DNA from: Amoebophrya sp. A120
Lineage: Eukaryota; Sar; Dinophyceae; Syndiniales; Amoebophryaceae
DNA length: 64,000 nt
Assembly (NCBI GenBank): GCA_905178155.1
Contig: CAJINV010000006.1
Location: 3,501,402-3,565,401 of the forward strand
Reading direction: 5' to 3'
Under the pieces are notes generated by a model, which had not been told where the DNA came from, did no database searches, and was given only the letters and a program-made list of their open reading frames with translations. Made by a program: the position numbers and the translations under genes. Below, one piece after another: positions 45,601-56,400 of this stretch; position 1 is the stretch's first letter, and each line of letters begins with the position of its first letter.

Positions 45601-48600
45601 TGGGACGCATATCCAGCATCAACATGACACGCACGACTGTGTTGATGCATCGTCCGCATCACAAACTTTCACTTTGTACACTTTTTTTGTGCGGCTTGGA
45701 TACCTCCTGCCGGGTCGTAGTTGTCGGCGTGCTGCAGGTCCTCCTCACCGTCCACAGGACTTGCGTCCTCCACAAAATCCGCTGGTGGGCTGGTGCAGTA
45801 GGTGTCCAGGAAACTTTTCAAGTGTTCCTGCTTGTTCCGCAAATACGTCCCCAATGCGTCCGCTGCTTCCCGGCTGATCAGGGCCAGGTGACGGTAGCAC
45901 TTGGAGATGTTTCCGTACAGAAGGGGATTGTTGTTCTGCGCCCCCTGTTCCTCCAAGATGTTCTCCAGCGCATCGACAACGTCGGACATGTTGGACGCTA
46001 GTATCGAACTCGGCACTTTGTCCGGGTTCTCCAGCATGTGTCTCAACAGAATCTCGCAGATGTTGCTAAAAATCAGCTTTCCGTACTTCTCCGAAGCGAG
46101 ACTGTCGAAAAACTGCGGCAACTTCGGCAACACGAAAAAGCACGCCTGGCACAGTTGTTGGTTTGTCAAGGAGGAGGGAATCGTGACGGTGCTGTTTATA
46201 TCAAATGTAAAAATGTCTGGGTCTGGAAGGTTAGAACTTGTCATGCTAAATCTGAATGATGCAAAAATCTGTGTTGTGTGAGTACCAAAAGCTGTCCGCT
46301 TTTGACTAAGTTGAGAGGGAATTTTCTCATGCAGGAAAGGCATGATAGAGACCTCACAAAATCTGTCATGCTGGGTCTCACGTTCCAGACCTCACGGGTC
46401 ATGGAAAACCTGCATCACAAATCTTGCATTCTTCCAGACCCAGACATTTTTACATTTGATAGTTTACCGGGCCGGCGGCATTGAAGCCCTTGTTCTGTTG
46501 CTCCTCTTTTTCTCTTGTCAAATGTAAAAATGTCTGGGTCTGGAAATTTCTGAGACTTGTCATGCACGTTTTGCATAGGCGATCATGTCTCCGATGCATG
46601 CCCGAGCATCACAGACTTTTTGAGGGCTTCGCGATGCCTATTCCGCATGACAAATGCCCTCTCGGCGTAGCCAAAATTGCATTCCCTTTGCTGCTTATGC
46701 AATACAGATTTTTTTGGAATCCAAATGCAGCATCACAAGTTTGCATTCTTCCAGACCCAGACATTGTTGCATTTGATATCCCTTGTCAGTTGGTCGATCT
46801 GCAACTTTTGGATGTCCGCCTGGTGTGTCTGTTGGAGTATGGTTAATGCGTATCCTGAGTAAAAACGTCTCATGCAGATTTGCAAAGACAAGAAGGCTTG
46901 TTGTAATGCGCATCCCCATGAGAGCCATTTCCAGTCGGGTTTTGCAAAAATTTGTGATGCTGCAAATAGGATGAGGAGATGGCTTTGTGATGCGGCTGTC
47001 CTTGCGACATTGCACTACAATACAGAGGGGAGCTTGTCATGAGTGACTCCCAATACTTCCGGGTTTGTGTTGCAGATTTCCCATCTTGACTATGGCGTGG
47101 GGACATTTTTCCTCACAATAATGCGGCTTCCATCGTCACGAGCAAAGCGACTTTCTTCCGCAGCGTTAAAGGGTTGACGTCCGCTATGGATGTGTCAGGT
47201 TTGAAATCGTCAAAGTTGAAATAGTTTGTCATGCATAAAACGGATACCAGTTAGACCTACAGTTTGTAGTCGGTGCATGACAAATTTTCGCGGTCCTGGA
47301 AGCGAGTCTGTCACGTGGTTTAGGGCAAAGGTGCTGCCTTCTATCATGCTAGTTAGCAGTCCAACTTCTGACCCTTACGAGGACTATACTCTGCCTCCCG
47401 TGGGTCCTCTGCAATAGAGTCACTTTTTGTATCGCAGTTTATGCATGACAAATTATTTCAACTCTGTCGATTTCAACTCTGACACATCCATATCCGCATC
47501 CTCCTCCGTGTTGTCTTCGGATAGGAAAAACATCGCGACCTGGGTTTTGAAAGCTGTGATGCAGCTTATGCATTGCAAATATCTGGGTCTGGAAGGTTGC
47601 AACTTGTGATGCTGTCTCTGCATTCTAAGAAAACCTGTATTGCATGATCAGCAAGAGGGGTCCAGTTTGTGCTACATGTATCGCATCGCATCGCTTTGAC
47701 ATTTGACTCCTGTCAGGGTGGCGCTAGAACAGATTTAGCCTCTGCCAATACCGTGGCGCTAGAACAGATTTAGCCTCTGCCAATGCCCTAGGTGGGCACC
47801 CGTTCCACGTCCTACAGGTACCACCCGACCGCATCCGCCGAACCGTCTCCGATTGCTTACGCGTGCGTACGGCCAGTGGGCGCTAGATGTGGCTGACCTG
47901 CTTTACCATCCAAGCCCGCGAGCAAGGTGGAGCTCCAGTGTTGCCTTGTTGGGTTATTCTTACAAACGTTGAACGCTACTGCTTCTGTGGTCGGTTGCGC
48001 GCTAGATATACAGGGGGTCTATTGGTCACACACGTTGACCCTATCACGATGACGGACAACCCCAAAGCATACCCCTTTCAAGCACCTTGCCGACCTATTT
48101 CCGCGCACTCTTTGCATGCGCATAGGTAGAGTCGGACTTTGAAGCTCCGCGTTAGCAGAGCCGCCACCGCGCCCGCCCCGGGGGGACCCCTTTGGGAAGG
48201 GGGGCGCTGCCTTAGCGCAGTCTTTAACTTAGCAACCCTGTTTCCCCTTTCAAGTAAAAAAGGACGCGACGACGACGACAGGATAGCAGCGCCGTGCCTA
48301 CCGGCTGGCGGGGACGAGATGATGAGCAGCGCCGTGCCTTTCAGCTGGCGGGAACGGAGCCCTTGCGGGCTAGCTGAGACGACCAAAAGGACCATTTTCT
48401 TTCTTCTCTTTCTTTTTCTGTCCTCTGTTACATGGAGGGGGTATTTCTCATGCGGAATAGGCATTAGGAAGGCCTCTAAAAATCAGTGGTGCTAGGTGAT
48501 GCATTACAGGCATCATGGGTCATGAAAAATCTGCATGACAAGTCTTGCACTCCTCCAGACCCAGACATACTTCCATTTCATACAGCTTGTGCGGTTCCAA

Positions 48601-51600
48601 TACGCCTGGACCGCATAGATGGCCGCGCCGTACTATCCTATGCAAAAACGCCCCCGCGGCCCCGTAGTCAAGTATTTGGGAACCCTGCAACACAAATCCC
48701 CAAGCTTTGCGAGTCGCGCATGACAAGTTTGCCAGTGCATTGTAGTGTTGGTTAGTAAGGACAACCGCATCACAAAAACGCGCACTTATCCTGTTGACAG
48801 CATTACAAATGCTGAAACTACTCAAGTAGAAATGCTTCTCAGGTACTAACGGCGCATCACAAATGTTCTTCAGTTCCTGTAGTTGCAAATCTGCCTGACA
48901 AGAACTCTGGGGCGCTGGGAACGTTTTTGCTCAGGATACGTACTGCGTCGTCCTCGAGGTCTCTTGGTCGGGATCCTCCACGGCGTCCTCGCAGTAAGTA
49001 ACAAGAAATTCCAGGAACATCAGAAGATTCGTTTCCGTGGGATTCATTTTTTTCACTTTGTTGGCGTTACTGTTGTATGAACTGCAAAAGTATCGTACTC
49101 GTATAAATGCATGACAAATTTTCTCAGCATGAGAAATAAAATTTGTCATCCTGATTTACGATGCGAATAATATTTGTAATGCAAGACCTGCATCTATACG
49201 AGTACCATACTTTTGCACAGGATATGTTGGCAGAGGACGCTTGCTGCAGCTGCTGCCTCACTTCGTTGTCGGAGTTGGAGAGAAAATTTTCTATGCATTG
49301 CAAAAATGTCTGGGTCGGGAAGATTCCGAAATTTGTCATGCAGTTTTTCCAAGCTCTGTCAAGTCTGGAATGCAGTCCCTTCGCGATGCCTATTCTGCAT
49401 GCGAAATACCCTCTCAGCATGGCCAGAAGTGAGCACCTTTTGCCAGTCATGCAACACAGATCTTTGTATGATCCGCAACTCGCATCACAAGTTCGCATCC
49501 TTCCAGACCGAGACATTTTTACAGTTGATATTCTCATTCCCAGAACCGTCCCCCACAAGATTGTCGTCTTCCAGCCTGAGCTGATCCAGCCCGGTGTCGC
49601 TGCTGTGATCTACCAAATCCTCGATGCCCGGTTCCGAAAACACATGCGAATTCACAAACAGCGCCGCCTGTTTCCGGACTTTCACTGTTCGGCCGCAAAA
49701 GACCAAGCACACCACCGCGTCAAACTCGGTATCGGTCAGGAATCGCTCCGCGATCCACCGGAGGGTAACGGTCCTGACCGCCTGTATCGCGACTTTCTCC
49801 TCGACGTCGCCACACCGTTCTTTGGTATCCAACGCGAATGTTTGAGTTTGTTGTATCGCACAAGCACGAATTGCGAAAATACTGCATGAAAAATTGCTGT
49901 TCTCAAACTTATTCAGCATGACAAACTGCATCTCTTTTCATCAGTGCGGGATGAATCGAAATCTTTCTTCTGATGCAAAAATTTGTGCTTGTGCTATACA
50001 TTACCTCCATTTGCGAAGATGCATAACTGATGTGTCTCATCGACTTTATAACCCGCTCAGGTGTTACAATCTCAAATCGGTTACCATAGAATATGGAAAT
50101 CTGTGATGCAAGAGTGCATGATCTAGCCAACTCTCATAGGATTGCGCATGACAAGTTCCGGAGTTGTGCCAAACCCAACTATAATCTGGCGAAATTTGTA
50201 TTGCAAAAGGTGGAACGCTGTGCGAGTCTGTCCTGCTCATCATGCAACACAAATTCCAGGTTCTATGGTAACCGATTTGAGATGGTAACCGATTTGAGCA
50301 AGTCATAGACTTTCGGATCCATTTTTTGAACATTTTTCTCGACTGCAACCGTTTCCAGAAGTGCCGGGGGCTATGAACTGCAAAAGTATCGCACTCGTAG
50401 TAATTGCAGTCATGCATTACAGATCTTGTTCCCAAGGCAAATCAGCATGACAAATTCCATTTGTCATGCTGAGCGAACTTGTATTGCAATTACTACTTAC
50501 TAGTACGATACTTTTGCACAGCATAGGGGCCTCCTTGCAACAACTCCTGGCGCTGCCGCTTCTTCAAAGCCAGGAGGGACTGGTTTTGGTTCTGCTGGTT
50601 CGGATCGTTGCATATCCTATGCCAAAGCATCGTACTCGTAATATTGCACTACAGATTACTAGCTCAGCATGACAAATGGAACTTGAAGAACTTGTCATGC
50701 GGATTCAGCTTAAGAAGTGGATTTGTAATGCATAAACACAACAGCTTGTACGAGTGCGATACTTGTTTTGCACAGCATATTGCTGTCCTCTTCGTTGTTT
50801 GACGTTTGGAAATCGTCTTCGCCGGAACTGTATGCATTGCAAAAGTATCGTATTGGTACTAGAAGTATGAATTGCATTTATTTTTGATGACCCAGCATCA
50901 CAAACTGAATTTGTGATGCGAATTTCCCGTAAGAGAAAGATTTGTGATGCATAGACGCAACTAGTAGTACGAGGATATTTTTGCAGTTCATAAACTGTAT
51001 CCCAGCTCCTCGTCGACGACCTCTTCCCCGTTGTTGCCCATCGTGAGAAGCTCCATGCGGCCCGGGTCATCGCCGTATTTTTCCTTCACCTGCTCGCAGT
51101 ACATTGCCATCGCTTCTCTATCTTTTTCGTACATTTTCATCTATGAACTGCAAAAGTATCGTATTCGTACAAATGCATTACAAATTTCCTCAGCATGAGA
51201 AATAAAATTTGTAATGCAGATTTGCCTTGGGAACCAGATTTGTAATGCAAGACCTGCATTTATACGAGTGCAATTCTTTTGCACAGGATATCACCCAATC
51301 TTCCACCATCTCCAGCAATTTCATCCGCACACCCGCGTCTGGATCAAATGCAAAAATGTCTGGGTCCGGAAGAATGCAAGGCTTTTCATGCTTGTCTGGC
51401 ATGACCCATGATGCTTGTAATGCATGACCCAGCATCACAGATTTGTGGAAGGCTTCCTGATGCCATTTCCGCATGACAAATAGTGCCCTCCTCGCGTAGC
51501 ACAAACGTGGCTCGTCTTGCTGGTCACGCAATACAGATTTTTTTAGAGTCCAAAGTTACTTCACAAGTTCCAACTTTCCAGACCCAGACTTCTTTGCATT

Positions 51601-52977
51601 TGATAATCCGGATCGACGAGTAAACACTCCAAAACCCGGGCTAAGTCCTCGTCGAAGAGGGAAAGATCCCTGCTGACCACCCGCTATGGCCAGAAAAAAC
51701 TGTGCCAGTCTCAGACCTGTTTGCAGACTTAGCAATACAAATTTGCAGACCATGACACGGAAAACTTGTGATGCGTGGTCAGTCTTCACAAGGGATGAAC
51801 CCACATAGAGAAAACGACTTTATTGTTCTTGCGTGTCGAGCATGACAAACTGTCTACTCAAGCAAGTTGCGCATTACAAGTTGAGACTGAAATGGTTTTT
51901 TCTCACGATACCCGCTTCATGACGCACACCGCTTCGAACCGGATCTTCTCGTTTTGGTCCTTCAGCCGGGTTATGAATTGCAAAAGTATAATCCCACTCG
52001 TATTGCAGTCGTGCATTACAAATTTTTATCTCAAGGCAAATCAGCATTACAAATTTTCTCTCTAATGCTGAAGAAATTTGTAATGCATTTATACGAGTAC
52101 GACGCTTTTGCAGTTCATACGGGTTTGCTTGAAATTCCGGAGAAGATGGTCCCTTGCCTTCACCAGTTGGTCCGATAGGCCGCTGTTCTCGGAGATTTCT
52201 TTCTTCAAAAAGTCCTTCCGAAGCGAGTTGCTGTTTTTTTCCTCGTTTTTGTACTGTTTCAAGGCTATGTCTAGCTGTTGCTCCAGATCCGCGAGGATCT
52301 TTGTGATCTCCGACAAAACCGACCCGGCGACTACTGTCGCCGTGTGCCGGAGGCAGATGTAGGGGCTCGCGTACAGGGCTTCGAGCCAGAGGATATGCAA
52401 TGCAAAAGCATCGCACTCGTATAAAAAATGCATTACAAATTTCCTCAGCATGAGAAATGAAATTTGGAATGCTGATCTACCTCAAGAAAAAAATTTGTAA
52501 TGCAAGACTGCAACACGAGCACGATACTTTTGCACAGGATAGAGGACGAAGTTGGCCAGAAACCCGGTTGCGATGAAATCCATGGGTTTCATATCACAGC
52601 AAAAAGTGTTAACGTTAACGGAATTTGTGATGCAGCAATGCATCACAAAAGATGCCGAGATTTGTAATGCATAGCATGCATATTGGGCGACATTTGTGAT
52701 GCATGCCTGCAATCTGTGAAAACCGTTAACGTTAACACTTTTTCCTGCGATACTTCATGTTGGCGGCGAGATTCGGAAACCACTGGTCGAGCTTGTTCCG
52801 GGCCTTCAAAGCGGTTTTCTTGTGCACGATGGCGTAGGCCTCCGGGGCGGGCGCGTTCCAGGCGAAGCCGCCTTTCAACGCAAGACGCTTTTTCGCGCGT
52901 TTCTGGTCCGCGGTGTAGAGTAGGTTGTCGCCAGCACCACCTGGGGTTTGGTTGTGATAGAGATCTTTATTTGTCAT
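39679..52977 (-). CDS. SCC3: G8: cohesin subunit SCC3/STAG homologue
   Basis: Thirty-seven exons, 1555 aa; start ATG at 52977 (MTNKDLYHNQTPGG). The first ~400 residues carry the stromalin signature: FIATGFLANFVLLWLEALY, ASPYICLRHTATVVAG, a long coiled coil (EQQLDIALKQYKNEE), RVLECLLVDPDAGVRMKLLE. Then HEAT-like helices: KVAIQAVRTVTLRWIAERFL, VKVRKQAALFVNSHVF, LCQACFFVLPKLPQFFDSLA. SCC3/STAG holds the cohesin ring on chromatin through SCC1 (family knowledge). A Lys/Ser-rich segment (AKELKKSNSPSRAGGSASPK) and a C-terminal extension ending EITTRSTCS fall outside the core. I checked every exon junction by hand: the frame is continuous through 35 introners and one GT-AG intron. That is one intron per ~130 coding bases, so nearly two thirds of the gene is mobile DNA. 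Confidence 0.85.
39810..39973. mobile_element. Introner, family B, in G8
   Basis: TSD agcca/aacca (4 of 5). Confidence 0.86.
40505..40653. mobile_element. Introner, family B, in G8
   Basis: TSD accgt/accgt. Confidence 0.9.
40723..41011. mobile_element. Introner, family A, in G8
   Basis: TSD gtggg/gcggg (4 of 5). Confidence 0.86.
41074..41228. mobile_element. Introner, family B, in G8
   Basis: TSD ccatc/ccatc. Confidence 0.9.
41279..41461. mobile_element. Introner, family B, in G8
   Basis: TSD tgtgg/tgtgg. Confidence 0.9.
41518..41804. mobile_element. Introner, family A, in G8
   Basis: TSD tccaa/tccag (4 of 5); TIR diverged. Confidence 0.85.
41907..42056. mobile_element. Introner, family B, in G8
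   Basis: TSD attgt/attgt. Confidence 0.9.
42084..42266 (-). other. Probable GT-AG intron of G8 (183 nt)
   Basis: GTATTTGAT to CCACTACAG. The stretch is also open in frame, so retention cannot be excluded. Confidence 0.5.
42392..42551. mobile_element. Introner, family B, in G8
   Basis: TSD tcgca/tcgca. Confidence 0.9.
42804..42961. mobile_element. Introner, family B, in G8
   Basis: TSD tgcat/tgcat. Confidence 0.9.
43003..43290. mobile_element. Introner, family C, in G8
   Basis: TSD aggtg/aggtg. Confidence 0.9.
43440..43749. mobile_element. Introner, I-like family, in G8
   Basis: TSD atctg/atctg; TIR TATGAAAGCCTCAG versus TATGAACGCCTCAG. Confidence 0.88.
43810..43984. mobile_element. Introner, H-like family, in G8
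   Basis: TSD ccgcg/ccgcg. Confidence 0.88.
44026..44198. mobile_element. Introner, diverged family B, in G8
   Basis: TSD cggtg/cggtg. Confidence 0.88.
44639..44970. mobile_element. Introner, family D, in G8
   Basis: TSD cgtgc/cccgc (3 of 5). Confidence 0.85.
45036..45323. mobile_element. Introner, family A, in G8
   Basis: TSD ccggc/ccggc. Confidence 0.9.
45484..45702. mobile_element. Introner, family O, in G8
   Basis: TSD cctgc/cctcc (4 of 5); TIR with AAAGTGTACA core, single copy here. Confidence 0.83.
46199..46461. mobile_element. Introner, family A, in G8
   Basis: TSD gttta/gttta. Confidence 0.9.
46516..46778. mobile_element. Introner, family A, in G8
   Basis: TSD tctct/tccct (4 of 5); left tip TGTC. 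Confidence 0.87.
46851..47120. mobile_element. Introner, family C with a D-like right tip, in G8
   Basis: TSD atgcg/atgcg; right end ATTTTTCCTCACAATA is of D type. Confidence 0.9.
47185..47492. mobile_element. Introner, family I, in G8
   Basis: TSD tccgc/tccgc. Confidence 0.9.
47679..48434. mobile_element. Unknown insert nested in a family A introner
   Basis: Bounded by TACATG on both sides (47673-47678 and 48429-48434), as for a 6-bp duplication. Contains a 35-bp tandem duplication and a second near-repeat around GCAGCGCCGTGCC; no open frame or tRNA-like box that I can defend. Confidence 0.65.
47718..47787. repeat. 35-bp tandem duplication
   Basis: Unit starting GTGGCGCTAGAACAGATTTA, copies at 47718 and 47753. 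Confidence 0.9.
48634..48938. mobile_element. Introner, family C, in G8
   Basis: TSD cgtac/cgtac. Confidence 0.9.
49076..49224. mobile_element. Introner, family B, in G8
   Basis: TSD tgttg/tgttg. Confidence 0.9.
49292..49530. mobile_element. Introner, family A with a B-type left tip, in G8
   Basis: TSD ttttc/ttctc (4 of 5). Confidence 0.87.
49854..49998. mobile_element. Introner, family P, no TSD seen, in G8
   Basis: TIR TATCGCACAAGCACG versus TATAGCACAAGCACA; flush removal keeps the frame. Confidence 0.65.
50047..50307. mobile_element. Introner, family F, in G8
   Basis: TSD gactt/gactt. Confidence 0.9.
50372..50525. mobile_element. Introner, family B, in G8
   Basis: TSD ggggc/ggggc. Confidence 0.9.
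50613..50779. mobile_element. Introner, family B, in G8
   Basis: TSD ttgca/ttgct (4 of 5). Confidence 0.87.
50831..50992. mobile_element. Introner, family B, in G8
   Basis: TSD aactg/aactg. Confidence 0.9.
51142..51290. mobile_element. Introner, family B, in G8
   Basis: TSD tcatc/tcacc (4 of 5). Confidence 0.87.
51342..51605. mobile_element. Introner, family A, in G8
   Basis: TSD gtctg/atccg (3 of 5); left tip GATC. Confidence 0.83.
51685..51910. mobile_element. Introner, L-like family, in G8
   Basis: TSD cccgc/cccgc; TIR TATGGCCAGAAAAAACTGTG. Confidence 0.88.
51972..52119. mobile_element. Introner, family B, in G8
   Basis: TSD cgggt/cgggt. Confidence 0.9.
52394..52541. mobile_element. 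Introner, family B, in G8
   Basis: TSD gagga/gagga. Confidence 0.9.
52592..52752. mobile_element. Introner, family H, in G8
   Basis: TSD tttca/cttca (4 of 5). Confidence 0.87.
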
Positions 52978-53406
52978 GCTGGTGCGGCTTTTTAAGATTG
53001 GTTTTTCATCATGCGAAGTATGCGTGGGTAATATCTTGCATGAGGAGCAACATGATGTGCGAGTAAGTAGTACATCAAACATGCAATTGCAGAATCATAT
53101 CGCAGAATTATACCGAGAGCGCCAGCACTGGTCCCTCCCAGAAGCTCGAGGTCCTCGATTGGTATGGAAGGAAAAATAATTTCAATCGACCTCTTGTAGC
53201 ATAAGGACGCTGTGATGCTGCACAGCTACGTCAAGGAGAAAGCACGCATCATGCAGACGACGTGAAATAAATCTGCAAACATAACACCACGGTCTTCACG
53301 GGAGATCAAGAAATCATGTGTGGGTCACTGCAATCACGAGCAGAAGCATCTTCTTGACTCATCTTGAATTCATAAGTTCCCTGCTATTTCTACAGCTCCT
53401 CTACAA
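52978..53406. other. Spacer G9-G8
   Basis: Short gap; no gene, RNA or element. Confidence 0.6.
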
Positions 53407-56400
53407 TCAATCTGTCTCTTCACAAAAAATTCTCTCCATACCCCCGCTCCCTTCTCCACCTCCGGCCTGCGCATTAGCCTGTTCTATGACGAACGCCTCC
53501 ATATCGAATGCAAAATAAGTAGCGCGCTCGTACCAATCGCAGCACTGCATGACAAATCGACTGTTTCTACCTAAATCAGCATTACAAATTCCATTTTCCT
53601 TTCTGAAAAAATTTGTGATGCAATCAATACGCAGTACGGTACTTTTGTAATGCATACTCCACCAGGTTCGGCAAATCCTCGACCCACAACAGCGGTTTCG
53701 TGATTTTCGGGATGTCCTCCGTGGTAACAGCAAACACGCCCAAGTATGAGAGTACACAACTCCCCCTCCTCCTCATTTGCATTGCATGAACAGCAATACG
53801 AGCAACAGCAGGAAAGGGGCTTTCGCATGACAAATCTGCATGCGGATTGTAGTACTATTTGAGGTACTTCCAAAATTTGTCATGCTAAAAAGGGCTTACA
53901 ACGAGCAAGGAGTAAATTAGGTACTTTGCATGACAGATCGGGGGGAGGGAGGGTTGTGCACTCTCATACTAAGCCACTGAAATCGAGGATAAAGGAAATG
54001 CAGGAGGAGAGCGCTATGATGGCTTGGTTCTTGTCCGAGGCAAAAGCCGCTGTTTTCAGGAACTCCTCCTTGCCCCAGATGGGGTAAACCGGAATGCGGT
54101 TGGAGGTGATCTGGTTGTCTCTGGTTTCCTTCTTGATTTTCTTCGGCTTGGTATTACAGTGAAAAATGCCCCCGCCCCGAAAGTTGCAAAAACTTGTGAT
54201 GCGGAGTTCACAAATGAAAACTTTTTGTCATGCATATAAACGGGCATGAATCTTTCTGCTGCAGGGTCTAGGTGTATACTGCATGACATGCATGCAGTCC
54301 ACTGAATTGTCGTATAGACTGAGTTGTAGCAGAATAGGAAAGCAAAGCGGAGCGAAGCTTACAGCGTATCGTATACCGAGCCAGCGTTTTCAAAGCAAGA
54401 ACACGACAGCAAGCGAATCCCTTAAAGCTCACCTTTTTGACCCTTTCGTCGTATATTTACCAAATCCCAAACAATGGCGAGCTCTCTGAATTGTCGCACC
54501 CCGAAGCAATTCAACGTAAAAAATCAATGCAGCTTAGCGCAGCCGCTCGATGATATAGCGCAGGGGAGCACCAGAAAAAGCTGAAAAAGTAAAAAGGTAA
54601 GGGATTCTGAGCAAGCGTGGCGTGAGCAGATTTAGAGAAAGACTCTGCGACGCGCAGCTTGCATGACAAAAATGGAAATGAGGAAGGAAAGCCTGTGCTT
54701 TCGCGCACGGAGCGCGATCTGTTGTTATCAGCGTTGCATCGGTAGTTGCAACGAGAACAAGATAAAACGAAGCAGAAGTTAACTTTTCTAGCGAAAATAT
54801 AAAGAACAGCAGAACGAGTACGACAATAAAGCAGACAATACGAAAGAGGCAAACTATACTCGAAGAAGCTAGTAGCTGAATGTGAAAGAAAAGGAAACAA
54901 TAACAAAACGGAAACAGTAAATGCAAAAAAACTGTGCGCGTGGGGTCTTGGAAGTGCAGCTGCCGGGCAGGTTGGTCGAAGCGGAGGCAACAAATCAACT
55001 TGCTTGGTGCGCTGCACTTCGTGCTGTGTCGATATCTTTTAAACAAAGGGCTACACAATAACTAAACGAACGTAGGAAGAAACAAAGAAGAACGACACAA
55101 ACAGAAGAAGTGTAGTATGAACCGCAAATATAGCTGTCTGAGCCTGGAGAAGTGCAGCACATGCTATGAGAAGCAAAAGTGGCAATATGATAAAAAAAAA
55201 GCGAAATAGCGTAAAGACACTTGCCCCGGCGCAATTTTCAACACAAGAAAAGAGACGAAGGGGCTAAGCTTCTACATTTTTAAACGCAGACAAGGACCGG
55301 CGACCCTCCGAAGCCGAAGACGTGGAGGCCATGCGGTGAAGCTTTTGCAGCTCCGGCGGGGCGCGCGGCTCGATTGCAGTAGTGCGCCAAGTTGTTGGCA
55401 TTCGCAGAAACTGGCCCCCCTGGAAGTTTCTGGTGAGCGCCAGCGGGATGAACACAACGCAAGGGCACCGCTGCGCACGCCACCACGCCATGGGCGCCGC
55501 TTCATAGATGCGCCAGATGATGCTGACCCCTGTGACCCCTTCGATGCGAATCCGAATGCCGCGCGTAGCAGCCTCGACCCGACTAACGGACCCGCGTATG
55601 TTCGTTGGGGTTTGTCGCGGGCCTGCCGTTTCCAGTTCAGCAACGTCGGCGTAGGCGTTTGTTTGCGGGTATGCCGTGCCACTTTGCCGCGGCAGCGTTT
55701 TTCTGTGTACCAAAAGCGAAAAAAGAGACGCAAGCAAGCCCGCTGGGTAGGACGGGTCTCTGCATGCAAATGGGCGCGCGGCGCCACAAAGAAAACGCGG
55801 CGCGGTAAATTGGCATGGCATAGCAATGGCAGTGAGCCCGTTCCGAAAACGCGTTCCATTGCGGGGTCCACGGCAACGACGGCCGAAAGGTCGCCCCCTG
55901 TTCCGGAAGGCGCTGCTGTAGCCGGGGGCCCTGCGGGTGCGCGTGGCTGCATGGGCGCCGAAGGCGGCACAGCGGTGGGCGGGACTGCGTTGGGGGGCGG
56001 CGGCTTTGGTGCCGCATGGCTTTCGAGCCCGTCGGGGCAGCGCTTCACATCCTTCCATGGGACATCTTTTAACGACGTCTCCCGCTTTTTGCCAGCTAGC
56101 ACGCCGTCGCTGCGGGCATCAATGCCCAGCGGCTTCAGCTTGGTAACGACGTACGGACCCAAGAATTTTTTTGCGAGCCCGGGGCCTTTTTGGCGGTTTC
56201 GGCACAAAACGCGTTCCCCAATTTTAAGCTTTTTGATGTCCTTGAGCCTGCTGGCATCGCCGCGGAGTTGGAAAAAGCGCTTCCGGTTCGTGAGCGCCTT
56301 CATTTTAAGGGAACTGCGCAGCGTGTTTGCGGCGGGGTCGCTTCCCGCGTTGTCGCTGCTGTCCGCTGCGTCGTCGCTGCTTGTTTCCCCCTGCCGCCCA

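Larger units (their letters stand above)
47567..48582. mobile_element. Introner, family A, enlarged by a nested insertion, in G8
   Basis: TSD cagct/cagct. The two A halves (47567-47678 and 48429-48582) are interrupted by ~750 bp of unrelated sequence. Confidence 0.88.

Noticed and set aside
54511-55058. Hydrophobic open frames of ~170 codons at the left end of the large element
   Set aside because: Ser/Leu/Phe-rich translation of AT-rich purine tracts, two overlapping frames, no start context or domain.
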